Part shown: positions 51,142 through 59,037 of the stretch, in pieces | Layout of the letters: the number at the start of each line of letters is the position of its first letter | How positions within the stretch are numbered: the first letter of the stretch is position 1 | Assembly (NCBI RefSeq): GCF_026340305.1 | Contig: NZ_JAPEPI010000001.1 | Location: 4,216,001 to 4,280,000, forward strand | Direction: 5' to 3' | Source: Streptomyces sp. NBC_01381 | Lineage (GTDB): Bacteria > Actinomycetota > Actinomycetes > Streptomycetales > Streptomycetaceae | DNA: 64,000 bases | Notes under the pieces: generated by a model | What the model was told of the DNA's origin: nothing | Seen by the model: only the letters and a program-made list of their open reading frames with translations | Databases searched by the model: none | Translations under genes and position numbers: made by a program

Positions 51142-52056
51142 TCACCTGTCCGGGCGGGTGCCACGTGCGGCACCCGCCGATGCGGCCACCACGCACAGCA
51201 CCGCGATCCACTGCGACCAGAGCAGCGACTCCTGGAGCACGACGAGGCCGATGAGGGCCGCCATCGCCGGTTCCAGGCTCATCAGGATGCCGAACACACG
51301 CGGTGGAATCTTGCGCAGCGCTTCCAGGTCCAGCGAGTACGGGATCACCGACGACAGCAGCGCCACGCCGAGCCCCGCGACCAGGACCCACGGCTGCATC
51401 AGCGCCGTTCCGCTCTCGGCCACGCCGAAGGGCACCGCCACCAGTGCCGCGACGGCCATGCCGAGCGCCAGACCGTTGCCTTCCGTGGTGTGGCGGCCCA
51501 GTGCCGCGCCGACCAGGATGTACAGGCCCCAGCACACTCCCGCGGCGAGGGCGAACAGCAGGCCCACGACGTCGAGTTCGCCGCCGCTGCCCTCCATCAG
51601 CAGGACCACACCGCCTGCCGCGAGCACCGCCCAGCACGCGTCGAGCCAGCGCCTCGACCCGGCAAGGGCCACCGCAAGCGGTCCGAGGAACTCGACGGTC
51701 ACCGCGATCCCCAGCGGGATCCGGGCCAGCGCCAGGTAGAAGCACAGGTTCATCGCGCCGAGCGTCACGCCGTAGCCGAGCACGACGGTCCACGCGCGAC
51801 GTGTCATGCGCAGCGAGGGCCGCCACAACAGCAGCAGTACCGCCGCCGCGAAGAGCAGCCGCAACGCGACCGTCCCGAAGCTGCCGACGGCGCTGAACAG
51901 ATGCTTGGCCAACGCCGCGCCCACCTGAACGCTGACAATGCCGAGCAGCACCAGGGCAGTTGGCGGGATCGCGCCGAACGCACGGCCGGCAAGCGCGGTC
52001 GGGGAGGATCGGGGCGACGGGCCGCGTTCGGCCCCGTCGACGCTCATGGTGGCCAC
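51142..52056 (-). CDS. RhtA/EamA-family exporter
   Basis: A 304-residue DMT transporter with ten hydrophobic segments in two halves, typical of threonine/homoserine exporters such as RhtA. LVLLGIVSVQVGAALAKHLF opens the membrane part, and LSSVIPYSLDLEALRKIPPR is the family hallmark in the second half. GTG 52056 is used; ATG 52047 is the alternative. The substrate is unproven. It is followed by the GNAT gene and preceded by the kdpB 3' end. Confidence 0.9.
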   Translation of the reverse strand: MATMSVDGAERGPSPRSSPTALAGRAFGAIPPTALVLLGIVSVQVGAALAKHLFSAVGSFGTVALRLLFAAAVLLLLWRPSLRMTRRAWTVVLGYGVTLGAMNLCFYLALARIPLGIAVTVEFLGPLAVALAGSRRWLDACWAVLAAGGVVLLMEGSGGELDVVGLLFALAAGVCWGLYILVGAALGRHTTEGNGLALGMAVAALVAVPFGVAESGTALMQPWVLVAGLGVALLSSVIPYSLDLEALRKIPPRVFGILMSLEPAMAALIGLVVLQESLLWSQWIAVLCVVAASAGAARGTRPDR

Positions 52057-52116
52057 GCGTGGAGTCTCGACGATCGGGCGCCGCGCGTCACATGATTTTT
52101 GAGGTCGTCGTTGTGG

Positions 52117-54285
52117 TCAGCCGAGCCCCGGGACCGTGGAGATCACCAGGTCGATCAGCTTGATGCCGACGAAGGGCAGGACCAGACCTCCGAGGCCGTA
52201 CAGGGCGAGGTTGCGGCGCAGCAGATCGTGCGCCGACGCGGGCCGGTAGCGCACGCCGCGCAGCGCCAGCGGGATCAGCGCCACGATGATCAGCGCGTTG
52301 AAGATGATCGCCGAGGTGATCGCCGACGTGGGGCTGTGCAGGCCCATGATGTTCAGCGCCTCCAGGCCGGGATACGCGCCGGTGAACATCGCCGGGATGA
52401 TCGCGAAGTACTTCGCCACGTCGTTCGTGATCGAGAACGTCGTCAACGCACCCCGGGTGATGAGGAGTTGCTTGCCGATCTCGACGATCTCGATGAGCTT
52501 GGTGGGGTTGGAGTCCAGGTCCACCATGTTCCCGGCCTCCTTGGCGGCCGAGGTCCCGGTGTTCATCGCCACGCCCACATCGGCCTGCGCGAGCGCGGGC
52601 GCGTCGTTGGTGCCGTCGCCGGTCACCGCCACCAGCTTCCCGCCCTCCTGCTCCCGCCTGATCAGGCCGAGCTTCTCCTCGGGCGTGGCCTCCGCGAGAT
52701 AGTCGTCGACGCCCGCTTCGGCGGCGATCGCCCGCGCGGTCAGCGGATTGTCACCGGTGATCATGATCGTGCGGATGCCCATCCGGCGCAGCTCGTCGAA
52801 CCGCTCCCTGATCCCGTCCTTGACGACGTCCTTGAGATGGATCAGACCCAGGACGCGCGGACCGTCCCAGTCGTGCACCGCGACGAGCAGCGGAGTGCCG
52901 CCGGACGCCGCGACCGAATCGCTGAACAGCCGTGCCTCGGGCGGCACTTGGCCGCCGCGCAGCTCCACCCAGGTGATCACCTGCGCCGCGGCGCCCTTGC
53001 GGATGACGCAGGCCGCGCCGTTGTCCCAGCGCAGATCGACGCCGCTCATCCGGGTCTGTGCGCTGAACTGTGCGAACTTGGCGTTGGCCAGCTCTCCTTG
53101 GGCGGGCTCGCGCAGGCCGTACCTGTTCTTGGCGAGTACGACGACGGAGCGGCCCTCGGGTGTCTCGTCGGCGAGCGAGGAGAGCTGCGCCGCGTCCGCG
53201 AGCCGCAGTTCGTCGATGCCGGGCAGCGGCACGAAGGCTGCCGCCTCGCGGTTGCCGAGGGTGATGGTGCCGGTCTTGTCGAGGAGCAGTGTGTTCACGT
53301 CGCCCGCCGCCTCGACCGCGCGGCCGGACATCGCGAGGACGTTGCGCTGCACGAGCCGGTCCATGCCCGCGATGCCGATCGCCGAGAGCAGCGCCCCGAT
53401 GGTCGTCGGGATGAGCGTGACGAGGAGGGCGACGAGCACGGTCGTGGACTGTGCCGCGTTCGCGTACGAGGCCATCGGCTGGAGGGCGACGACGACCAGG
53501 ACGAAGACGATGGTGAGCGCGGAGAGCAGGATGTTCAGCGCTATCTCGTTCGGGGTCTTCTGCCGTGACGCGCCCTCGACGAGCGCGATCATCCTGTCGA
53601 GGAAGGAGTCGCCGGCGCGCGAGGTCACGCGCACCACCAGGCGGTCGGAGAGCACCGTCGTACCGCCCGTGACGCCGCTGCGGTCGCCGCCCGACTCGCG
53701 GATGACGGGCGCGGACTCGCCGGTGACGGCGGACTCGTCGACCGCCGCGACACCCTCGACGACATCGCCGTCGGCCGGGATCAGCTCACCGGCCCCGACC
53801 AGCACGAAGTCGAAGGGCTGCAGCTCGGTGGCGGCCACCGCCTCGGTCCGCGCGAGCTCAAGGTCCACGCCCACCCGCCAGTTGTCGCGAAGCCGCAGCG
53901 CCACCGTGTCCGTACGCGCCTTGCGCAGCGCGCGGGCCTGCGCCTTGCCGCGGCCCTCGGCGACCGCCTCCGCGAGGTTCGCGAAGATCACCGTCAGCCA
54001 CAGCCAGGCGCTGATCACCCAGGCGAACACGGACGGATCGAGCAGCGCGGAGAGCGTGGTGAGCACCGAACCGCAGCCGACGACGAACAGCACCGGCTTC
54101 TTGGCCAGCGCCCGCGGGTGCAGCTTGTGCACCGCGTCGGGAAACGACTTCATCACCTGTACGGGATCGACGAGCGCCCCCGACCGGATGCGCCGCCCAC
54201 CGTCCGTCCGCCGGTTCCTCGAACCACCCCCGGACGGCGGCTTCGTGGGCGGAGTCGGAGCCTGCTGCGGGGCGGTGTGAAGCAT
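52117..54285 (-). CDS. kdpB: KdpB, potassium-transporting P-type ATPase subunit, without KdpA or KdpC nearby
   Basis: A 722-residue P1A-type ATPase. VDESAVTGESAPVIRESGGD lies near residue 210, phosphorylation DKTGT in LLLDKTGTITLG near residue 336, KGAAAQVITWVEL in the nucleotide domain near 436 and TGDGTNDAPALAQADVGVAM near residue 550. All key motifs are intact. In the normal Kdp complex KdpA is the channel and KdpC and KdpF are required, and their genes flank kdpB. Here neither side holds them: an EamA gene follows at 52056, and the divergent region and a SAV_915-type gene precede. It is therefore an orphan, or the partners lie elsewhere. The N-terminal about 35 residues are a disordered Pro/Thr/Gly region. 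Confidence 0.95.
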   Translation of the reverse strand: MLHTAPQQAPTPPTKPPSGGGSRNRRTDGGRRIRSGALVDPVQVMKSFPDAVHKLHPRALAKKPVLFVVGCGSVLTTLSALLDPSVFAWVISAWLWLTVIFANLAEAVAEGRGKAQARALRKARTDTVALRLRDNWRVGVDLELARTEAVAATELQPFDFVLVGAGELIPADGDVVEGVAAVDESAVTGESAPVIRESGGDRSGVTGGTTVLSDRLVVRVTSRAGDSFLDRMIALVEGASRQKTPNEIALNILLSALTIVFVLVVVALQPMASYANAAQSTTVLVALLVTLIPTTIGALLSAIGIAGMDRLVQRNVLAMSGRAVEAAGDVNTLLLDKTGTITLGNREAAAFVPLPGIDELRLADAAQLSSLADETPEGRSVVVLAKNRYGLREPAQGELANAKFAQFSAQTRMSGVDLRWDNGAACVIRKGAAAQVITWVELRGGQVPPEARLFSDSVAASGGTPLLVAVHDWDGPRVLGLIHLKDVVKDGIRERFDELRRMGIRTIMITGDNPLTARAIAAEAGVDDYLAEATPEEKLGLIRREQEGGKLVAVTGDGTNDAPALAQADVGVAMNTGTSAAKEAGNMVDLDSNPTKLIEIVEIGKQLLITRGALTTFSITNDVAKYFAIIPAMFTGAYPGLEALNIMGLHSPTSAITSAIIFNALIIVALIPLALRGVRYRPASAHDLLRRNLALYGLGGLVLPFVGIKLIDLVISTVPGLG

Positions 54286-54430
54286 CGGGGGAGAGACCTT
54301 CTGGTGGGGGACAGGCCGCCGCGCGCGGCGGGGGACTGGGTGCGGACAGGAAACGTAGCCTCCGTGACGCCCCCGAACTGCCTGCGCAGGCGCGTATTTA
54401 CGGGCCTCTGACAGGGCGCTCACGGTCCCC

Positions 54431-54510
54431 GTCAAGCCCGCGTCAAGAAGGCCGACGGGCGCGTCAGCGTCGTGTCAGCGCGGGCCCGGTCGCCGTCAAC
54501 GTCGCGTCAT
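54431..54510. repeat. Phased array of paired GTCAR repeats
   Basis: Six GTCA(A/G) motifs start at 54431, 54442, 54463, 54474, 54495 and 54506. The last one is GTCAT. Spacings are 11, 21, 11, 21, 11, so three pairs of 11-bp direct repeats recur at 32 bp. The pattern of 11-bp tandem pairs is that of OmpR/PhoB-family response-regulator sites. All units fall on one face of the helix. Confidence 0.75.
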
Positions 54511-54562
54511 GGAGGGGGAGATGGCACCCCGTGCCGGGCATAACGTCGGAGCGGGCCCGCGG

Positions 54563-54590
54563 GTTCACCGCCTGCGGGGCACCGTTCACC
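54563..54590 (+). promoter_or_regulatory. Two GTTCACC heptamers (PHO-box-like)
   Basis: GTTCACC occurs at 54563-54569 and 54584-54590, 21 bases apart, upstream of the SAV_915-type gene. The heptamer matches the Streptomyces PHO-box consensus, though the normal unit spacing is 11, so PhoP binding is only a possibility. Confidence 0.4.
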
Positions 54591-54626
54591 GAACGGGAAC
54601 CCGAAGATCCTCAAGGAGGCACCCCC

Positions 54627-55031
54627 ATGGCAGAGCTGCAGTGCGGCGAGGACCCCGAGCCTTGTGAACCGGGCCCGGCCGGACCGCTGTTCGTCCCCGT
54701 CCGGCCGGGACCCGCGGGCTGTGTGGCCCGCCTGTTCCGCACCCCCGTCGGCGGCCGCACCGCCGTCGCCTTCACCACCCGGCGGCGGCTGACCGCGGCC
54801 CTCGGCTCCCGGCAGGCCTGGATCAGGCTCTCCGAGCCTGCGCTGCGTGCGCTCACCGAGCCGCTCGGCGTCCCCCACGTCACCGTCGACCCGCGGCTCG
54901 CCGCGCACCCGGTCGCCCCGCCCCGGCGGCGCACGCCCGTCTGGCGCGACTGGGACCCGCAGGCCGTCGGCGCGCTGCGGGTCACCGGGGCCGCCGCCGT
55001 GGTCGGCGCCCTGACCCCCTGGATCGGCTGA
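54627..55031 (+). CDS. SAV_915-family protein
   Basis: A 134-residue protein of the Streptomyces SAV_915/SseB-like family. RPGPAGCVARLFRTPVGGRT lies near residue 30 and TRRRLTAALGSRQAWIRLSE near residue 58. A LTEPLGVPHVTVDP stretch follows. It lies 25 bases before the LysA-like gene and has AAGGAGG before the ATG. Family members typically accompany a type III PLP decarboxylase, so it may assist or be co-regulated with it. Function unknown. Confidence 0.8.
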   Translation: MAELQCGEDPEPCEPGPAGPLFVPVRPGPAGCVARLFRTPVGGRTAVAFTTRRRLTAALGSRQAWIRLSEPALRALTEPLGVPHVTVDPRLAAHPVAPPRRRTPVWRDWDPQAVGALRVTGAAAVVGALTPWIG

Positions 55032-55056
55032 GGACGAGGCGAGGAGAGAACCTGCC

Positions 55057-56397
55057 ATGACCACGCTGCACGCTCCGCTCACCCCGGACGCCACCGCCGA
55101 CGACGACCTGTCCGTCTGGCCCGCATCCACCGCGCGCCTCGCCCACGGCGACCTCGCCGTCGGCGGCGTACCCCTCACCGAGATCGCCGAACGCTTCGGC
55201 ACCCCGGCGTACCTCCTCGACGAGGCCGACGTACGCACCCGCTGCCGCACCTATCTGCACGCCTTCCCCGAAGCCGAAGTGCACTACGCCGCCAAGGCGT
55301 TCCTGTGCCGCGCGATGGCGCACTGGGTGGCGGAGGAGGGGCTCGGCCTCGATGTCTGCTCGGCCGGTGAGCTGGAGCTGGCCGTCACCACGGGCTTCCC
55401 CGCCGAGCGGATCGTGCTGCACGGCAACGCCAAGAGCCCGCACGACCTGGCGGCGGCGCTGCGGCTCGGCGTAGGGCGCATCGTCATCGACAGCGCATCG
55501 GAGATCGCCCGCCTCGCGGCGGCGATCCCGCCGGGCAGCCGGCAGAAGGTGCTTGTCCGGGTGGTGCCGGGCATCGCGGCCGGCGGCCACGCCAAGATCC
55601 GCACCGGGACCGACGACCAGAAGTTCGGCCTGTCGATCACCGACGGCTCGGCGCAGCACGCCATCGCCCGCATCATCGGCCAACCAGGCCTCGAACTGAC
55701 CGGCCTGCACTGCCACTTGGGCTCGCAGATCACCACCGAGAAGCCGTTCCTCGCGGCCGTACGCCGACTCGTCGGCCTGATGGCCCGCGTCAAGGACCAG
55801 CACGGCGTCACCCTCCCTGAACTGGACCTCGGCGGCGGCCACGGCATCGCCTACCGCCCCGGCGAACCGGCCCTCGACATCACCGCCCTCGCCCGCAAGG
55901 TGCGCGCCGAGCTGATCGAGAGCTGCGCGGCGGCCGGGCTCACGGTGCCCCGGCTGCTGATCGAACCGGGGCGCGCCATCGCGGGCCCCGCCGGGGTGGC
56001 CCTCTACCGCGTCCTCGCGGTCAAGCGCACCGGCGGCCGCACCTTCGTCGCGGTGGACGGCGGGATGAGCGACAACCCACGGCCCGCGCTGTACGGCGTG
56101 CGGTACGTGCCGCGGCTGATCGGCAGGCACTCCCTGGTCGCACCCGCGCCGGTGACCGTCGTGGGACGGCACTGCGAGGCCGGTGACGTGCTCGCGTCCG
56201 ACGTCGAACTCCCCGGCGACATCAGGCCGGGCGACCTCCTCGGCGTGCCGGTGGCCGGCGCCTACCACCTCTCCATGGCCTCCGGCTACAACCTGGTCGG
56301 CCGCCCGCCCGTGGTGGCGGTGGCCGACGGGCGCGCGCGGCTCCTGGTGCGGCGCGAGTCCCTGGAGGACTTCCGCAGCAGGGACGTAGGTCTGTAG
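55057..56397 (+). CDS. Type III PLP-dependent decarboxylase (diaminopimelate decarboxylase-like)
   Basis: A 446-residue alanine-racemase-fold decarboxylase. The PLP lysine is in HYAAKAFLCRAM near residue 75, GLHCHLGSQITTE near 218, LDLGGGHGIAYRPGE near 262 and GGMSDNPRPALYGVRY near 340. These match diaminopimelate decarboxylase (LysA), which makes L-lysine. The chromosome may carry another lysA, so this could be a paralogue with a different diamino-acid substrate. It is paired with the SAV_915-type gene upstream. Confidence 0.9.
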   Translation: MTTLHAPLTPDATADDDLSVWPASTARLAHGDLAVGGVPLTEIAERFGTPAYLLDEADVRTRCRTYLHAFPEAEVHYAAKAFLCRAMAHWVAEEGLGLDVCSAGELELAVTTGFPAERIVLHGNAKSPHDLAAALRLGVGRIVIDSASEIARLAAAIPPGSRQKVLVRVVPGIAAGGHAKIRTGTDDQKFGLSITDGSAQHAIARIIGQPGLELTGLHCHLGSQITTEKPFLAAVRRLVGLMARVKDQHGVTLPELDLGGGHGIAYRPGEPALDITALARKVRAELIESCAAAGLTVPRLLIEPGRAIAGPAGVALYRVLAVKRTGGRTFVAVDGGMSDNPRPALYGVRYVPRLIGRHSLVAPAPVTVVGRHCEAGDVLASDVELPGDIRPGDLLGVPVAGAYHLSMASGYNLVGRPPVVAVADGRARLLVRRESLEDFRSRDVGL

Positions 56398-56412
56398 TGA
56401 GTACCCCCGGCT

Positions 56413-57057
56413 TCAGGAACCGAGGTAGCGCAGGACGGCGAGGACTCGGCGGCTGTAACCCGTCGTGCCCGTCAGCTCCAGCTTGTCGAAGATCGCGTTG
56501 ATGTACTTCTCGACGGCACTCTGCGAGACGTACAACTGACCGGCGATCGCCGCGTTCGTGTGGCCCTGCGCCATCTTGCCGAGCACCTCGCGCTCGCGCG
56601 GGGTCAGCCGCTGCAGCGGGTCGGTGTGACTGCTGAGGGCCAGCAACTGCCGTACGACCTCAGGGTCGAAGGCGGTCTGGCCCGAGCCGACCCGCTCCAG
56701 GGCGTCCAGGAACTCGTCGACCTGGACGACCCGGTCCTTCAGCAGATAGCCGACGCCTTCGGTGGCGGTGGTCAACAGCTCGGTGGCGTAACGGCGTTCG
56801 ACGTACTGGGACAGCACGAGCACACTCGTACCCGGCCAGCCGTTCCGGATCTCAAGGGCGGCACGCAGCCCCTCGTCGGTGTGCGTGGGCGGCATGCGTA
56901 CGTCGATGACGGCGGCGTCCGGCGGATCCTCGGCCACCGCGGCGAGCAGCGCCCGCGCATCGCCGACCGAGGCCGTGACCGTATGGCCCTCGTCCGCGAG
57001 GAGCCGGGCCAGGCCCTCCCGCAGCAGGGTCGAGTCGTCGGCGAGCATTACGCGCAT
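56413..57057 (-). CDS. NarL/LuxR-type response regulator
   Basis: A 214-residue regulator. Receiver residues 1-125 have phosphorylation Asp in AAVIDVRMPPTHTDEG and switch Lys in YLLKDRV. A LuxR HTH lies at about 150-212 (LTPREREVLGKMAQGHTNAA). It overlaps the kinase gene by 10 bases. It is not OmpR-type, so it is unlikely to be the KdpE for the orphan kdpB. Confidence 0.94.
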   Translation of the reverse strand: MRVMLADDSTLLREGLARLLADEGHTVTASVGDARALLAAVAEDPPDAAVIDVRMPPTHTDEGLRAALEIRNGWPGTSVLVLSQYVERRYATELLTTATEGVGYLLKDRVVQVDEFLDALERVGSGQTAFDPEVVRQLLALSSHTDPLQRLTPREREVLGKMAQGHTNAAIAGQLYVSQSAVEKYINAIFDKLELTGTTGYSRRVLAVLRYLGS

Positions 57058-58184
57058 GGGAGCTCCGCGGTGATGAGCGTGGGACCCCCGGCGGGGCTCT
57101 CCACGGTGAGGGTGCCGTCGAGCGCGGCGACGCGCCGGGCCAGGCCGAGCAGCCCGCTGCCGGCCGGGTCGGCGCCGCCCCGGCCGTTGTCCTCGACGCG
57201 CAGGCACAGCACGTCACTTCGCTGCTCGGCGTGGACGGTGACGAGAGCGGCGCCGGAATGCTTGACCGCGTTGGTGACGGCCTCGGCGGCGACGAAGTAC
57301 ACCACGGCCTGCGCGGTCGGGGGAGGCGTCTGACGCAGGGCGCAGTCGAGCCGCACGGGAATCGCGGCGCGCTCGGCCACCGTCTCCAGGGCGGCGGCGA
57401 GTCCACCCTCGTCAAGGGCCGCCGGGTAGACCCGCCAGGCGACGTCACGCAGTTCGACCAGGGCCCGGCGGCTCTCCTCGTGCGCCTGGGCGAGCAGCCC
57501 GGCCGACTTGTCGGGGTCCTGGGTGCGGCGGGCCCGGCCGAGCAGCATGCCGAGCGCGACGATCCGCTGCTGGACGCCGTCGTGCAGATCGCGTTCGATG
57601 CGCCGCCGCTCGTCGTGCACCGCCTCGACCACACCGGCGCGGCTCGCCACCAGCTCGCCGATCCTGCGCTCCATCAACTGCCCGTCATTGGGGCCGAGGA
57701 AGCGCCGCGCGTGCCGCTCGTCCGCCAGCGCCACGCCGTACGTGCCCTGCACACAGAGGTACAGCAGGAAGAGGCCGCCGATGGAGGAGAGGAGCAGGGT
57801 GCCCGGAGCGCGGATGTCGGCGACGAACCAGCCCCACACCGCCAGTGAGCCGTACCCCGCGCCGAGCAGTGCGAACGCGAGCACGACACCGCCGAGCAGT
57901 CCGAGCGCCCACCGCGTCGCCACGTAGTTGACGGCCGGCAGACCGCTCGGCGGCGCGGCGAGTTCGGTGCCGAAGAAGGCGGCCATCCGGCGCCGCTCGA
58001 GCTCGGCGATGCGCCGCGCGAGGGCCACGACACGGGCTTCGGCGGCGCGCCCGGTGCGCCGCCCGAGCGTGCTGAGCAGCCACAGTCCTGCTACCAGGGC
58101 GAAGGCCAGCTCGACGACCCCGGTGACGGCCCCGGCCAGGACGCCGACCGTCACCCTGAGCCAGCGCTTTATGTGCGTACGCAT
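57048..58184 (-). CDS. Sensor histidine kinase (HisKA_3)
   Basis: A 378-residue membrane kinase with hydrophobic segments near residues 12-38, 90-115 and 130-150. The phospho-acceptor motif is RRIERDLHDGVQQRIVALG near residue 195, and the ATP domain has VEDNGRGGAD and SGLLGLARRVAALDG. Signal unknown. It overlaps the regulator gene by 10 bases. The TAGCGT -10 element 8 bases before ATG 58184 suggests a near-leaderless message. Confidence 0.93.
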   Translation of the reverse strand: MRTHIKRWLRVTVGVLAGAVTGVVELAFALVAGLWLLSTLGRRTGRAAEARVVALARRIAELERRRMAAFFGTELAAPPSGLPAVNYVATRWALGLLGGVVLAFALLGAGYGSLAVWGWFVADIRAPGTLLLSSIGGLFLLYLCVQGTYGVALADERHARRFLGPNDGQLMERRIGELVASRAGVVEAVHDERRRIERDLHDGVQQRIVALGMLLGRARRTQDPDKSAGLLAQAHEESRRALVELRDVAWRVYPAALDEGGLAAALETVAERAAIPVRLDCALRQTPPPTAQAVVYFVAAEAVTNAVKHSGAALVTVHAEQRSDVLCLRVEDNGRGGADPAGSGLLGLARRVAALDGTLTVESPAGGPTLITAELPCA

Positions 58185-58192
58185 GATCGGTC

Positions 58193-58198
58193 ACGCTA
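58193..58198 (-). promoter_or_regulatory. -10 element TAGCGT, 8 bases before ATG 58184
   Basis: A TANNNT hexamer 8 bases before the kinase ATG with no Shine-Dalgarno between; near-leaderless start predicted. Confidence 0.45.
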
Positions 58199-58306
58199 GC
58201 CGAGCGGGGGCGCGGCGCGGACTGCGGAAAACCACACGGTTCGGCTGCGGTCCACCGCAGGGAGGATCTGCGGCCGCCCGCATACCGCCGCGCACCAGGG
58301 GTTTCG

Positions 58307-58312
58307 TAGCTT
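58307..58312 (+). promoter_or_regulatory. -10 element TAGCTT, 7 bases before ATG 58320
   Basis: A TANNNT hexamer exactly 7 bases before the DedA ATG; predicted leaderless message. Confidence 0.5.
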
Positions 58313-58319
58313 CAAGGGC

Positions 58320-59033
58320 ATGATCCTCGATTCCGCGTACGAAGACTCCGTGTACGCAGCGACGTACCGAACGACCATTGCCGCGAACGAGGCGCCCACC
58401 GGCGGTGTCGCGGGCTGGGCCGCCGATCTCATGGACTCCATGGGCGCCGTCGGGGCGGGAGCGGCCATCGCCTTGGAGAACCTGTTCCCGCCGCTGCCGA
58501 GCGAGGTGATCCTGCCGCTCGCCGGATTCGCCGCGAGCCAGGGCAGGTTCAGCATCGTCGAGGTGTTGCTCTGGACGACGGCGGGCTCGGTGGTGGGCGC
58601 GCTGGCGCTCTACGCGATCGGCGCGCTGCTGGGCCGCGACCGCACGGTGGCGATTGCCGCCCGCCTGCCGCTGGTGAAGGCCTCCGACATCGACCGCACG
58701 GAGGCGTGGTTCACGCGACACGGCACCAAGGCGGTCTTCTTCGGCCGGATGATCCCGGTCTTCCGCAGCATGATCTCGGTGCCGGCGGGCGTGGAACGGA
58801 TGCGGCTGCCCATATTCCTCGCCCTGACGACCGCGGGCAGCCTCATCTGGAACGCCGTCTTCATCCTCGTCGGCCACGCCCTCGGCACCCGCTGGCACCA
58901 GGTCACCGACCTGGTCGGCCTGTACTCCAAGGGCGTCCTGGCCGCGGCCGCACTGGCGGTGCTGGCCTTCGTCGTGCTGCGGATGCGCAGGTCGGGCAAG
59001 GGCGAGCACCGGTCGGTGCGGCAGCGGCCGTGA
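58320..59033 (+). CDS. DedA-family membrane protein
   Basis: A 237-residue integral membrane protein. The conserved DedA core is ENLFPPLPSEVILPLAGFAA near residue 58 and FFGRMIPVFRSMISVPAG near residue 140, with RMRLPIFL next. DedA proteins are linked to lipid carrier recycling and membrane homeostasis. The Arg-containing FGRMIPVFR motif is intact. It is divergent from the kinase gene, so they may respond to the same envelope stress. It converges with purB. Confidence 0.92.
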   Translation: MILDSAYEDSVYAATYRTTIAANEAPTGGVAGWAADLMDSMGAVGAGAAIALENLFPPLPSEVILPLAGFAASQGRFSIVEVLLWTTAGSVVGALALYAIGALLGRDRTVAIAARLPLVKASDIDRTEAWFTRHGTKAVFFGRMIPVFRSMISVPAGVERMRLPIFLALTTAGSLIWNAVFILVGHALGTRWHQVTDLVGLYSKGVLAAAALAVLAFVVLRMRRSGKGEHRSVRQRP

Positions 59034-59037
59034 CGTA

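Larger units (their letters stand above)
54286..54626. other. 341-bp divergent regulatory region
   Basis: Between kdpB (-) and the SAV_915-type gene (+). It contains a six-unit GTCA array (54431-54510), two GTTCACC repeats (54563-54590), an A+T-rich TAAATA patch near 54397 on the minus strand, a TAACGT hexamer at 54541 and an AAGGAGG ribosome-binding site at 54613. No small gene is seen. Confidence 0.6.

Noticed and set aside
50258..51826. 522-residue GNAT frame running through the EamA gene
   Set aside because: Only the part from 51133 on matches a GNAT protein; the rest is opposite-codon shadow of the EamA gene on the same strand.
54431..54447. TTGAC motifs in the array as -35 boxes
   Set aside because: No matching -10 hexamers at 16-18 bp, while the regular pairing fits protein-binding sites better.
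56413..58184. This two-component system as KdpDE for the orphan kdpB
   Set aside because: The regulator is LuxR-type and the kinase lacks KdpD domains; KdpE is OmpR-type.
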